Under the pieces are notes generated by a model, which was not told the origin of the DNA, made no database searches, and saw only the letters and a program-made list of their open reading frames with translations. From Saururus chinensis (taxonomy: Eukaryota > Streptophyta > Magnoliopsida > Piperales > Saururaceae): DNA of 64,000 bases. The translations under genes were made by a program, and so were the position numbers. Shown one piece after another: positions 42,301 through 54,945 of this stretch (within the stretch, counting starts at the first letter, position 1; each line of letters starts with the position of its first letter). The stretch covers positions 39,368,014 to 39,432,013 of the forward strand of contig CP141144.1 of assembly GCA_035235625.1 (NCBI GenBank), in the 5' to 3' direction.

Positions 42301-45175
42301 CATAGTTGTATCATTTTTCACTTAAGTTGACATTTGTTGAGTTTGCCTGTCTTTGAGATTAGACGGGGATATTAATTATCAAACAATAGTTTAAAGATAA
42401 TTAATAATATTGTTTGATATTGCATATGCTTCTTAAAATACTGTAGTTTCTAGGTAGAACTACACCTCAATTCGATCTTGTTAGAAACATTGAAGATGTT
42501 GTCTAAGGAGTATGTAAACAACTAACATCGGGTAATATTGGCCTAATCCAAAAAATATTAATTAATACTCTTGTTCTTTTGAAAATGCTCCTCCAAGGCG
42601 AGAAGTTGTTGTGCTTACTTAGGTCATGTTGGTGTGGCCTCACCAGCCTTGGCGGCACTAGTCATAGCCGTAGTGGTCATGCCCCTCAGGAGCACGTTGG
42701 GAAGAAAACTAGAGCCTTTTTGGCTCTGGGCGTTGTGGGGGCAGCCACATACCAGTGGAGGGACCGAGGCTCCTGAAATAGCCAGAAGATTGCGATTTGG
42801 TTGAGCCTGGCCCTTTGACAGGCTATGGAAGTTGGCCTACATGCTTGCCAAAGGCTAGTGCTTGGTTATCTACCAGATAGAGGTAGGGTCAGGGTAGTGG
42901 AAATCATTATATGATGGCAAGCTGGCCAAGCTTGGACTTCACCCACCTGTAGTGGCCAAGGGCACCGCTAGAGGCCAGCTAGCCTCTGGCCGAATGCAAG
43001 AAGAATTAATCACATTGGGCTCAGGTAGAGGTCTGGTCACTCAACTAAGCTAAGCATGTTCTAGGTACTAGTTGATTAGTAAAAAAAGTAAGTATTGAAT
43101 GAGGACCGGTTCAGAGGACTAAAAATACCAAAAAATGTGAAAATTACCATTAAGACTTAGGTTCATGAGTTTCCTAACCAAGTTTCACCTTGGGGGAAAA
43201 TTCGAGAGGCTATGAAATGACCATTTTAATCTTCTAGTTGAATTGTAGTTTAATATTCAATTACCCGACTTGGGCTCTTGTTTAGGGGGCCTATGAGTGA
43301 ATTTAAAATTTTGAATAAATCCCCTTGAGAGGTGAGGATTTACCCTAAATATCGACCGAGCCACATGATGGAAAGAATTCCCAGTAATTCGTTAAATGAC
43401 TATTTTTTCCTTAGGTTTAAGATATGGACGATTGAATGAACTAAGGTTGGTTCAAGGGGTCAATAGCCCCACAAAATGCCAAATCTTATGTCCATGGCAT
43501 CAAGTAATATTCTACAGCCTAATTTTGGACCCATTGGAGTTCAGGAAGACCCCAAAACAAAATAATAGAAATATCCCTACATTTGAACCAGCCCTTTATC
43601 CACATGAATAGAATCGCATGCCAAATTGAGAGTGAGGTACGACTCTCATAGTGGATGTATCCTATGTGAGAGATTTACCGTAATGTCCTTCAGGGCAAAT
43701 GTAATTCATTTTCCCAAAGATAAATAAATACCCCTAATTCAAGAAGAGTTAGAGCACAAGAGCATGAGGCTTTCTAAGGTCATAATTGAGTTTGATACTT
43801 GGTAATACAATCCGTTTAGACTTGTGTGGGCCAATATTAATTATTTTTTTGTTTACTTTAATGCTTACAATTTTTGTTGTTAAAGCAATTTATCTCTATG
43901 CTAAGGTTAATGATACATTAAACAATGGGAGTTAGATTGCTTTAGATTGGGCAAAAATACTTGATAGACTAAAATACCCTTAGAGGGGTTTGGGCTAGTT
44001 CTTATAGTGAACAGGGCCCTTAACTTGGCAATTTTCCTTGGTTAATGAACCAATGGTAGTTTCATGTTTTGACCCTAGCTCAGAAACACCAATGGGGTTT
44101 GGGATAGTTATTTAGAGTCTTTTCCCTTTAGGTGGACAATGATTGGGTTCATGATGGTTATTATGAGTCTTAGCTCTTTGATGGGCAGTCGATTTGGCTG
44201 TTATTACACCTCCTTGTTAGTGGAAGCTCTGCATAAGTTGGACTCACAACCAATCTTCATAGGATCATTTAGTCTACATGCAATTGGGATTAGCCAATTT
44301 CCTTCTTCGTTGACTTCTCTCGCGACTTCTATCCAGGAGTAGTCATGGCCTAGCCCTACTACTCCGGCCTAGTCCTTTAGGGCTAGGTTGGGTGATGACA
44401 CTTCCTGGTGGATTCAAGGCAAACTATACATAGTACCATTTCGAGGATGGCCCATAGTGGCTTTTATCACATGTAACTTAGGATGACATGTGATGTGTCT
44501 ATCTGTCTTTGAGATTATATGGGGTTAATTATTAAACAAGGATGTGTGTGATAATTAATAAAATTTCTTGTTATTGATTATTTAATTAGAACAAGTAGAA
44601 CAACAAAAGGATTTGCATAAAATGTATGTTGGTTTAAAACACTTAAGCATTGCATGCATGATGCTATGCTTCTTGATATGTAGTTAGTTACTAAGGAAAA
44701 CTATGTCTGAATCTAGGAGTTGTAATCCAATAAGTAACTAATATCCGATGATGTTGGCTCAATCTAAATAATAATAATTAATTTTTTTGTTCTTTTAGAA
44801 TTTCTCCTCCTAAGGTAGAAGATGTTCCATTGTTGTTTGGTCTTATTGGCTTTAGGTTCTTTAGGTGAAGATTAGCAAGACCAAGATTGCCAATGAGGGA
44901 TTAAGGACAACATTGCACTAATCGGGTCTAGTTTCTTATGTAATCTTCTAATTTATTGTAATTACTAACATGAGAGCCAACTTTACTTGCTTATTTTTTG
45001 TTAGTTTAATGATAGACTTGTACTTAGAATGTTAGCATGATATTTGTGTATCTCTTAGTCATGTAGTAATATCACAATTTTTTATATTCGTATTTGTGAA
45101 ACCCAGTTTTTATGACTTAAATATTTAATTGGAGAATTTATTTTGTATTGAAGAAGGAAAAAATAATTCTTCATG
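39343..45175. mobile_element. Cluster of family Q long LTRs inserted in the MULE
   Basis: At least three pieces of family Q: 39343 to about 39960 in the same orientation as the copy at 50189, then about 40000-42600 and about 42600-45175 in the opposite orientation. The latter two are serial copies, shown by repeated blocks such as GATTAATGAAAGATTAATCA-type sequence at about 41770 and 43910, TTAGGCTGG/GGGCTAGGTTGGGTTATGACA near 42230 and 44380, and TTGTTCTTTT near 42570 and 44790. GC-rich parts lie at about 40350-40960 and 42640-43000. The ends at 39343 and 45175 are inverted relative to each other. No coding sequence was seen. Confidence 0.65.
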
Positions 45176-45843
45176 GTTTTTTGCACATGCGATATTCAGA
45201 AAAGCTACGTCAATGTTGATTACTCATTTAATTGAGTATACATGGAAACACACAGCAACAATCTTTGAGAACTGTTGGATGAATGGACAAAATATGATGG
45301 ATGGTTTAAGTATTTGCTTGTAAACATTTCTTAAGTAGAAAAGATGAAGCAAAGTAAGTTCATGTATTTGCTACTATCAATGTATGAATTTCAAATTAAC
45401 TCTCTATACCACCAAGTAAAATGTAATTCATTTTGTATGTATGCTAATACATTTTCCACAATTGCTTGTATTTGTCATCAAGAGGAGTGATATTTTTGTG
45501 TATCTAGGAACATGACCAAACATGTCATGTGTTGACATTACACGATACACCATAGTTGAGCTCATATACATATAACATGTGTTGATGGGTAATGTACTCG
45601 AGAACATGACAATGTAACTTATTGTGTTTGTGCTACCATGATATTACTTACATAGAACATAGTGAAGTTGCATGAATGTACTTAATCATGCAAAAATTTT
45701 CAACACATGGAACTCGCATGCAATTGTAGGGATTGACAACAAACACTTCTATTTGTCTGATTATTATGAAAATTGTTCTCACCATATATGTATAAAATGA
45801 GATATGATAAGGCTTTACTTCACTGATGGACAGACACCACTAG

Positions 45844-46065
45844 GCACTGACTAGAGTTCTTCCAACATTCAACCTACCAATACCACTCAAGCGGAGCGGT
45901 CAACTACAGAAGAATCAAATAGAATCACAACACAAGCTCAAAGTATCATGTTGTGGATCGTGTAGACAATTGGGACATAACCACAAATGTTGTAGCAGCC
46001 AACAAGATGAACATGGACATGGGCCTAGTAGTGGAAATACAATCCACAAATGTTCAAACACATGA
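45844..46065 (+). pseudogene. MULE transposase, C-terminal tail with zinc knuckle
   Basis: An open frame reads LPTFNLPIPLKRSGQLQKNQ, then SCCGSCRQLGHNHKCC. This fits the conserved end of Mutator transposases: a proline/basic GRPxKxR-like stretch followed by a C-x2-C-x4-H-x4-C zinc knuckle with GHN. The cysteines and histidine are encoded at 45952, 45961, 45976 and 45991. It follows the LTR cluster that splits the element. The catalytic DDE core was not recognised between the two parts, so the element is dead. Confidence 0.6.
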
Positions 46066-47887
46066 CGAGGAAAAAGGCACCTCACATTTTGTTGTATTGT
46101 GTGTTTGATAACATGAATTTTTTTATGAATGTCATTTGATTGTATACAAGGGTCTATGAATATCATGTAATTGATAAACAACCAAAGGAAGTTCATGTTA
46201 CCAATAACATGATATCTAGAAAAACATGACATAGACAGTGCAAAGCATACTTGTCATTGCATAAAATTATAGAATGTTATAGATAATTATTTTGCAAAAA
46301 CATGGGATGTACAAAAACATTTTAATAACAAAATGAATGCTAATAGTTATATTTAAATGATTATATCTTTGCCTTCATTTGCATCAAACTTCTTATAACC
46401 TCTCCCATGAAAAAGACACACATGTAATTATGGCCTCACCAATATTGTGATTTTATTCTATGTGAAATCAGGTTGTGTAACTCTTGTGGTAAGCTTTGCT
46501 ATGCAATACATCACGTAGATGTTGCATTCTTCATTTGCCTCTTGGTATATACATCTTGAAACCTTGGACATCTCATGTGATCACATATACAAAATATAGT
46601 GAGATCATGTTACTGAAAACAAGATAACTAGTATATCATGTTATCGATAACAAGACCTACATGAATAATGTGTTCAAACCCATGCTAAATAAAATTCTTT
46701 ATACATACCTAACACAGGATGTTTCTTAAACAAGTAGAGATGGGTATTCTATGTCTGATAGCAATCAATAGGCCATTGCGGTTCAGTTTTACCAAAAATG
46801 ATGCGTGTGACTTGATCTTCCCCCCTTAATATCTCAATGTGTAATGTGTGTTTGATGTCGAGGTAATTTGCGGGCTCTGCTGGCCCCATCTCCTTCATCT
46901 TCTAATTCTTCATCTATGTGTGTTCCTCAACATCCACATTTGGAATCATCTCCCAAGGCACAATTGCTTCCTCAATTGCTTGGGCCTCTTCAATTGTCTT
47001 AACCTTTGCTGGGTAGTTAGACATGATTTCTATGGAGTTTGCCTTCCCAACGGCTTCCTCAACGACCTCATCAGAAGACTTTGCTACATGCTCCTCAACA
47101 AGATGACTCATCACTTTTTCTGTCATAATTGCCAATGGATTTTCATCCCCCTCCTTCACCACCCGCTCCTTTCCATTGAATCACTTAGTGGAACCTTCAG
47201 GAGAAGGAGGTTTCTCCTCACCCGCTTCACCTTAAGAACTAGAGCAACACACTGGACTGCTCCCCGTCGACTATGGTGGCCCTTGGTTGTACCACTTTGC
47301 ACCTCGTGCTTCGGGTACTGGGGGTTGTTGGGTAGTTATATGTGTGATACTTGTGATTTCTATGTGAAATTATTGTGCTTTACTTTCATTGTTTGGAGAA
47401 TTATCTTTTAAGCATCAAGTTGGAAAGTTATCCAAAATGAGCATGGGTTTTGTAGAAGAAATTTAGAATAGGGGTAAATTTTATGAATAAATTTTATAAT
47501 GGTCCACATTAAATGCTTCCCACATAGGACATTTCAAAAGAAGGATCCCTTGGTCATCCCTCCCATCCAGTAGCCTACACTGCGAACCATCACTCACCTG
47601 TCTAGGCCCATTACGAATCTATCGGGCATTCTTCTCCACTGGCCATTTATCTCTGCTTGTCTTCTCTCCTCTCCGCTTTGGTCTTCTCTCCTCTCCTCTT
47701 TGCCAATGTCGGTCCTTCTCTTCTCTACACTCCGCTGCGCGTGTCTCTCATCTCCATTGTGCTCTCCATCATAACATTCCTCTCTTCCCCGGCTTCATCT
47801 TGACTCTTCTCCCATAAAAATAGTATCCAAAAATCAAGTTCTCTTTCTATTTCATGTTCATTTCGCCTCTATTTTGTTTTTGTACTA
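46066..47887. other. Unresolved region with an acidic minus-strand open frame
   Basis: 46914-47162 on the minus strand encodes an acidic stretch (HLVEEHVAKSSDEVVEEAVG) with no family I recognise; the longer + strand frame over the same bases (46848-47411) looks like its shadow. 47640-47800 is C/T-rich (repeated TCTTCTCTCCTCTCC). The region follows the MULE zinc knuckle and could be the remainder of that element. Confidence 0.35.
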
Positions 47888-48109
47888 TGATGGGTTTTGA
47901 TGGGGGCAAGGGGGTTTGATGGTGCATGGGGGTTATGATGGAACAAGGGGGCTATGATGGGGGCAGGGAGATTGCAATGGAGGTGGGATTGCGAAAAGGC
48001 GGGGGGTGTTGGAGGTGGGGTTGTGGAGGTAGGGGTTTCGATGGGAGGGGGGAGGGTTGCGATGGGATAGGGGGGTGTTGTGATGGGGCAAGGGGGTTGC
48101 GATGGGTAT
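47888..48109 (+). repeat. G-rich imperfect repeat with quadruplex potential
   Basis: About 220 bases of imperfect units of the kind GATGGGGGCAAGGGGGTT and GGGGTTGCGATGG, with many runs of four to seven G on the + strand. G-run spacing is short enough for G-quadruplexes. It directly abuts the family Q LTR end at 48110. Confidence 0.8.
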
Positions 48110-49137
48110 TGCCACGACCTGGATTTTTAAAACCCTTTTTAAAAAAGGACACGTGATAAATCACGATAATTTTTTTTTCTTAAATACAAAATATATCATC
48201 CGATTAAATATCCACTTCATGATAACTGAGATTCACAAATATGAATATTAAAATATATGATATTATTACACATGTCAAAATTCAACAAATGGCAAGTTAA
48301 CTCTCTAAGTACAAGTATGTCATCTGTCCAAAAATAAACAGCCAAATAAAGTTGGCTCTCATGCCATTAATTACAATTACTTATAAGATTACAGACGTAA
48401 GAAATTAGATCCTACTAGTGTAATGTCGTCCTCAAACATCTACCTACGTCCTGATCTCACAATGTCCCCATCTAAAGAACCTACAACCAAACATCTCCTC
48501 CACTTGGAGGAACATTTCCAAAAGAACAAAAGTATTAATTAATATTTTATAGATCGGGCCAACATCACCCAATGTTAATTGCATACGTACTCATCAAACA
48601 ACATCTCCAATGTTTCCAATAAAATCAGATCTAGATGTAATTCTGCCTAGACATTATAGTATCCTAAGAAGCATAGCATCACACATGCAATCCTTAAGTA
48701 TTTTCAACAAACTTACATTTTATGTGTAAGATCCCTAAATCCTAAACCAATTTATTTAATTTATTTAGTTGTTATTATATGGTTTAGTGTTAAGCCAATT
48801 TTGTCTTGTTTGGGGATTTAAAGTGGCTAACTATGGTTTCAATCAAAATTTCTTCACTTTGATGGTTTTTATGTTAAAATAAGTCAATTCAAATTTTTTT
48901 GAAATTTTGGAATTTTTGACTTTTTTTGAAAAGTTAGGGGGTAGGTCCTGCCGTGGGCCCCACATTCACAAATTGGAATGATGGATCTCACAAGAACCTA
49001 AAAATATCTTATTTCAATAATTAAGTATTTCAAAATTTTTAAACTTCGTTTTGGACTCAAAATGAATAAATTACCCATTTTTAGTGTTAAATTATATTCG
49101 TACCCTAATTTCCTATTAGGTTTACCCCATGACTTAC

Positions 49138-49145
49138 TATAAATA
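49138..49145 (+). promoter_or_regulatory. TATA-like box of family P LTR
   Basis: TATAAATA about 410 bases into the LTR, in the context CTTACTATAAATAAAAAGG. Family P copies at 27790-30051 and 59257 hold a TATA-like box at the corresponding place. Confidence 0.5.
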
Positions 49146-50188
49146 AAAAGGCATAGCCTCATTCCCATTTGAGAAGGTCTGGAATCTAGAGGTTAAGAGT
49201 CCCTAATCGCCATTTCATAATAGGAAAGTTCGATTAAGGTAAGATTAGCTTGATTTCTTCATTAATCACTTAGGGTTTTGCCTAATCTTTCTTAATCCCA
49301 TCTTTTCCAAGGTTAAATCTTGATTTTTACCACTAAAGTTTAGATTTTTGTTTTGGAACTAAATAAGCCCTAGATCTACAAGTTTTCAAGTGATTTAGGC
49401 TTTATTAATTAGATTTATACATGTATTAACAAAACCCTAATGTGGGTAGGTATATGAAGAGGTTGGAGCGTCGATTTCAGACCAAGGAACTCACCGAAGG
49501 TAAGGGTTTTCTTCCAAAATAGATATGTGTTTCTGGATTTGAGGTTTGGTGAAGGTTTATGTGGGTTTGCATGAAGTTGAGCTTTCATGGTGGGTTATGC
49601 AAAGTTTAATCTTTCTTGCGATTTCTTTGTGTTTTAGTTGATAAATGACTAGATTTACCATTTCCTATGTTTAGATTTCATTATGATGATGTTTGGAGGT
49701 GAGATTTGAAGGGTTAAGATGAATATGTGTATTTTTGGTTTTGTGTTCGAGAGGAAGAAGATAAACTAGAACTGTAGTTCTGGCGTTCGAACAATCCTGG
49801 AGGTTATGATTTTACTCATTTTTAGTTCTTCTTAAATACCATTTATTATGATCGTGATGAGTAAATTATACTTGGAAATGCTACTGCGATGACATGAATT
49901 TGATGTTAAGAGCTATGATGATGTTCAAGTGTGAAGTGGATTACATGTTATTCGGTCAAGCATGTTATGATTTCTTATCCTAAATCCATGTTTAGTGATT
50001 CTTTATATTTTAATTAGGATTCCAGCAAGGTTACAACATGAGAATGGCTTTGTTTGACTTCACATGTTATGATTAAATTATGGGTGAATGACGGTTCCAT
50101 GTCTAGCTTAAAGCCTAGTAAAAAATATGCTTACTTAAGTCTAGCATGAGGTTGTATTCAGCTCTAATTGTGTTTTTCGATGGTTTTC

Positions 50189-53100
50189 TGTCACGACCTG
50201 GATTTTTAAAAGTATTTTTAAATAGCACAAACGGTAAGTAGCGAGAATTTTTTTTCTTTAAATACAAAACAAACCCTTCGATTAAATATCTAGGTCATGA
50301 TAACTGGGGTTCACAAATACGAATATCAAATTATACGATATTATTTAACTTCTAAAAATTCATAAAGACCAGCTCATCAATCTAAGTACAAGTCCATCGT
50401 CTGTCTGAAAATAAATAATAAGTTGACTCTCACGCTTAAGGTACACTTACGTACCGGAGTTACAAAAATGCAAAATCTCTTGTGCTCGCCTGCCTTGGTC
50501 TCACTTGTCCTCGCCTGGAGAATCTACAACAAAGCAAACCAAACAACAACCACAACCACAACCACAATGGAGCATCTCCGCCTTCAGAAGAAGAGCTTCC
50601 AGTGGACAAAAGGTTTTATTATTATTTTTTGGATCAGGCCAACATCACCCGATGTTAGTTGCCAACGTACTCATCAGACAACATCTCTAATGTTTCCAAC
50701 AAGATCGGATCTAGACGTAGTTCTGCCTAGAAACTATTCTATCCTACGAAGCATAGCATCACACATGCAATGCTTAGATATTTTTAACCTACATTTTAGT
50801 AAGTCCTTTAACCGTTCCACTTGTCTAGTTAACAAGCAATTTCAAACATTGTTATCAATTATCTCACATCCCTTGTTCGATAATTAAAACTATCAAATCT
50901 GTAACTCAGAGATAACTTGCCCCTATAGAAACCTCCAAACAAAGTACTCCAACCTTGGAGTGGACTGCTTAACAGCAGCTTGACCCAAATCCCCAAGGCT
51001 CTCAATAGCCTACCACGAATCTGGGTAAGAGGATCCCAACTGTGCTCATGGACACAGATTGGCAAGAAACACAAGCCTTCCCTGATGCTCATGTAACTCC
51101 ACTTTTCGTACGTACTAAATAGTCCTTGGAAGACTTGTGAGAGACCTACGGTAAAGACCCTCTGGTCAATACCCAAACCGTCATGGCGATGAAGATGCAT
51201 ATTGAAATCTCCACCTTCCCAACACTGGGAGAAAATGTCTTATAACACATTACTAATGTATCAATAGAAACCTTAGGTCCTTATGGCCATTGACTCCCCC
51301 AAACATCTGAAACTTAGACTAGATTATTTCCATCCAGTCAAGTAACCACTCAACTAGGTGGGTCCTCTTCACCTTGTGAATTGGACTACTAAATAACTCA
51401 TCCACTGAGCTATGACTCAGAGAACATCCCAAATCACCCTTGATTCATTAACCAAGGTCAAAATCTATTCAGGGACCCGTTCACTCCATGAACTGGTCCC
51501 AACCCTAAAGAGGGTATTTTAGTCATTATCTTGATTAGAAGTTCTCCCCTCAAACCAACAGCAACCCATGTCTCTTGATTAATCTTCATTAATCTTGAGT
51601 TATTGATATAAATCAATGCATTAATATCAAAAGCATACTTCAGCATAAATAATCATGCAATCATACAGATGTATAAATAATAAACGGGGGCCCATTGCAT
51701 TCATTTGCAAGGCCAGGGCTTAGAGAATTCAAGCCTGATATGTAAATTAACATATTCCATGAGTGACGTATATAATGCCCTAGTGGATTTCTGCGCTCTG
51801 TTACGGACACGTGCAATACACTGCCCTAGACCCTGAGAATTAGGGTTTTCCATTAGTTTCCAGTGACATTGTGACCTGTTAAGGTCTTCATGTCACCTAC
51901 CGGTCACACCCCTTCCTTTTGAAGTCATTTATAGGGTGCCTTAACTCTTGATTCACTAGGTCATCTGTTTCATCAGAAACAGAACATATTGCCCCTAAGG
52001 GCATTAGGGTAATTTTACCACCTAAGGTATGATACCCTCCCTTGGGTCATTCTAGTCATTTTACTGCCCATCTATTGATTTAAGTCATTGACCTCTCACA
52101 AGGCTCCACTCTCAGACCGAGTCACGCTTCCATTCACACGAATGTGGGAGAGTCCACCCTAAGGGGTATTTCTATCATTTGGTTTAAGGCCTTAATGACA
52201 TCCAATGGGTCCAAAATTAGGGTCAAGGGTACTACTTGACTTCATGGACTCTGTGTAATTTTCTTGGTCTGTGACGGGGTCGTGAACCCCTTGAACCGAC
52301 CCAGGTTTTGACTAACGGTTTACTATAAACCCAAAGGGTAAAATGGTCAATTAACCACTCACTGGGATTTCTCCTCACTAAGAGATTTTTCCTATAAATA
52401 GGTTACCTATTAAAATCTCATTGAGAATTTTCCCAAGTTTTAAACCAATTCATAGGCCCCTGAACCGGAGCCCCGAAGTCGGGTAAATGGTTTTCACACG
52501 ATGATTTAAATACCAAGGGTAAAAAGGTCATTTTAGAGACTCTGGGATTTTTCCAGGTCCTGAAACTTGGTTAAGACACTCATAACCCTCTCAAAGTTTA
52601 TGGGTAATTTTTCTAAATTTTCAGAACAAGTAAAGGCCCTTGAACCGGACCCGGTTCGATCCCCCCCTTTTCTCTATTTTTTTAAAACCGACCCAGACCA
52701 GGTCGGTTTGGGTCGACGACCCGCAACGCGGGTTGTCTTCCCCGCGTCACCAGCATTGCGGCAGAGGAGGGGGTGGCCTGGGTGTTCCCTGACCACCGAT
52801 GAACGGCGGAACTGACCGCACATTCTCCGCTGCCGCCCGGTGGCCAGCCGATGGCCAAAGGCCGCGCTTTTCTCTCTGTTCCTTTTTTTTAAATCAAGTG
52901 GTGCCATCGTGATGGAAGGCCTCAACGGCCGATCGAGGGGCCGGTATCGCTATCTCCCAGCGATTCTAGCAGCCCTGGTCCATCCACCAACCGGCGGCTG
53001 CGCCGCGCCGCAATAAGGCTCTTCCTTTTTTTTATTGTGTTGACCTGGCAACAGCAAATTCGCCACCGTCATGGTCGCCGGATCCAAAGCCGCCGCTGCC

Positions 53101-53787
53101 AGGACCGGCATGTCCCCCTTGCAATAGGTCCAGCCACTAGCGGTCGGCCGGTGGCCGGCCGGTGACTGGCCGGCAGTCAGAAAATAAGCACTACAATCAA
53201 AGTGAACAGTGATTGCAGAAATCATTATTTACGCCATCTACAAAATAGTTTATATTTTAATAATAAAATATTTCTAATCTCGATTCAAAATCCTACCTTG
53301 AACGCCGAGTTGTTGTCGATCCACCGCCATCGAAGCCTTGCGGGAGCTTTGCTAGAATTTCTCTCCTCTCCTTCACCGTCCAAAAACTCCCAAAAAACTC
53401 CTTTCAAAAAGCCCTAATTAATCCTTTTTATAGGCATGGGATTCGGGCTCCTAATCCTATGAGAAATTAGGCATCAAAAACCTAATTTGGGAATAGTAAT
53501 TGATTGGGCCCATATTGCAACTTAAACGGACAGTTCGTACGTTCAATTCGGGTAAACGGGTCCTGCACGATATGTTCAACTTCAGACAGTCATTTCTCCC
53601 TCGTCCGGACTCCGATTCATGCGTTCTTGGTGGCGTTTCGAAGCTTTTTTTGTCTACTTTCCATCCATATATATATCAGATAAATCCAAGCATTGATTAA
53701 TTTATTCCAACGAAAATGTCAAGGGGTCTAGCACCCTAATTTCCACGTGTACAACTTTAGGAATTTAGAAAATTCCTGGACGTTACA
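50189..53787 (-). mobile_element. Family Q solo LTR, complete, 3.6 kb, innermost layer
   Basis: Runs TGTCACGACC...GGACGTTACA on the + strand (TGTAACGTCC...GGTCGTGACA on the minus strand), flanked by an exact 5-bp duplication TTTTC (50184-50188 and 53788-53792). No gag, pol or internal LTR pair is seen, so it is a solo LTR. A minus-strand TATA-like box TATAAAAA lies at 53432-53425. It contains a GC-rich block at about 52690-53170. It is younger than the family P copy it interrupts. Confidence 0.88.
53425..53432 (-). promoter_or_regulatory. TATA-like box of family Q solo LTR
   Basis: Minus strand TATAAAAA in the context GCCTATAAAAAGGATT, about 360 bases from the LTR start, a reasonable position for the U3/R boundary. 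Confidence 0.5.
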
Positions 53788-54458
53788 TTTTCACTCATGA
53801 TTTCAGTAAGAAGCCATGATTTAATTTTGAGAGCATGTGTGTGGTATGTTGATGGGTTGTTCATAATGCATGTCTATATGCTTAGGATTGAATGCTACTA
53901 CCATGTACACACATATGTGGGGGTAATTATGGTGATTGTTTAACACTTATGATTAGAAATGATGCATGTATAGCTGATGGGAGCATTCATGACTTAGAAT
54001 TCATGTAGTTATTGCTCATGTATGTACCATGTTGCATGCATCATGAGATTGATTTACGAATGAGATTTTATCAAGATTAGTCGTGGTTGATTGATTGGAT
54101 ACAATTGTGTGATATTGCTTGTCGGGTTCATCAATCAGAGGCTTATCGATTTTGTTTTATCTCCAAAAGGATAGGGTTTTATATCCAAAAGGACGGGGTT
54201 TTACGTTCCTCGGGGACAGGTTTTTCTCCCCAGGTTGAGAAAAGCGGCAATGCTATAAGGAGACCAAAACTATTGAGACCATTTGGACCATGAGAACCGA
54301 GGTTAGTGTAGCCGAGTGCACTGGCTTACTAGGGGTAATCTTCCCCGTTAGGGAATTTATTCAAACTACTTAATTCCTTCAGACTTTCCAACTGGGGATT
54401 GTCTAGAGTGAGCAAGGACTGCTTAAGCTTCAGCTAATTAAGTATGGTTGATTTATTG

Positions 54459-54945
54459 ATATGCATGGTTGTGATAGTGTGTTAGAGATACTTCACATTC
54501 AGAATAAATGTTTATAGATATGCTTGATATGATTTTGTGTTAGAGACATTTCTCATGCAGGATAAATGTTTATAGATATGTATGATATGATTGTGTATTA
54601 GAGACACATCTCATGCAGGTTGAATGTTTACGAATATGCATGATATGATTGTGTGTTAAAGACATTTCTCATGTAGGTTGAATGTTTGTGGATATGCATG
54701 ATATGCTAGTGTGTTTGAAACACTTTTCATGAAGGATGATTATTTATGAACATGTATAGATATGTATGGTGTGTTTGAGACACTTGTCATGCAGGATGAA
54801 TGTTTATGAAAGAGAATGGATATGCATGAATATATATGGTGTGCTAGAGACACTCTTAATGTAGGATGGATGCTTATGTTATAATGTGATTATTCATGCT
54901 ATGAATAGTATATTTGAGATATTTCATGCAGGATAATTAATTATG
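54459..54945 (+). repeat. Minisatellite of about 58 bp, roughly 8 units, inside the family P LTR
   Basis: Repeating pattern ATATGCATGATATGAT...GTGTTAGAGACA...TCTCATGCAGG...GAATGTTTATG. Units drift in length from about 55 to 70 bases toward the right end. The unit is related in position, and partly in sequence (GCATG...CTAACATA on the other strand), to the array at 57310-57540 in another family P LTR. Confidence 0.85.

Noticed and set aside
45129-45323. Open frame first taken as a middle part of the MULE transposase
   Set aside because: Its first part (to about 45170) aligns with the end of family Q LTRs (ATATTTAAT...TTTTGTAT...AAAAAATAATTCT), so it cannot be one transposase exon.
46848-47411. 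Long + strand open frame of 187 codons
   Set aside because: Very rich in Leu, His, Cys and Phe, as expected for the complement of an acidic frame; no domain recognised. The minus-strand frame is the better candidate and is itself weak.
47926-48164. Glycine-rich (+) and His/Pro-rich (-) open frames
   Set aside because: Both come from translating the G-rich repeat at 47888-48109, which lacks stops in several frames; low-complexity artefact.
52567-53225. Open frames in the GC-rich block of the family Q solo LTR
   Set aside because: GC-rich DNA has few stops by chance; equivalent GC-rich blocks at about 40350-40960 and 42640-43000 do not keep the same frames.
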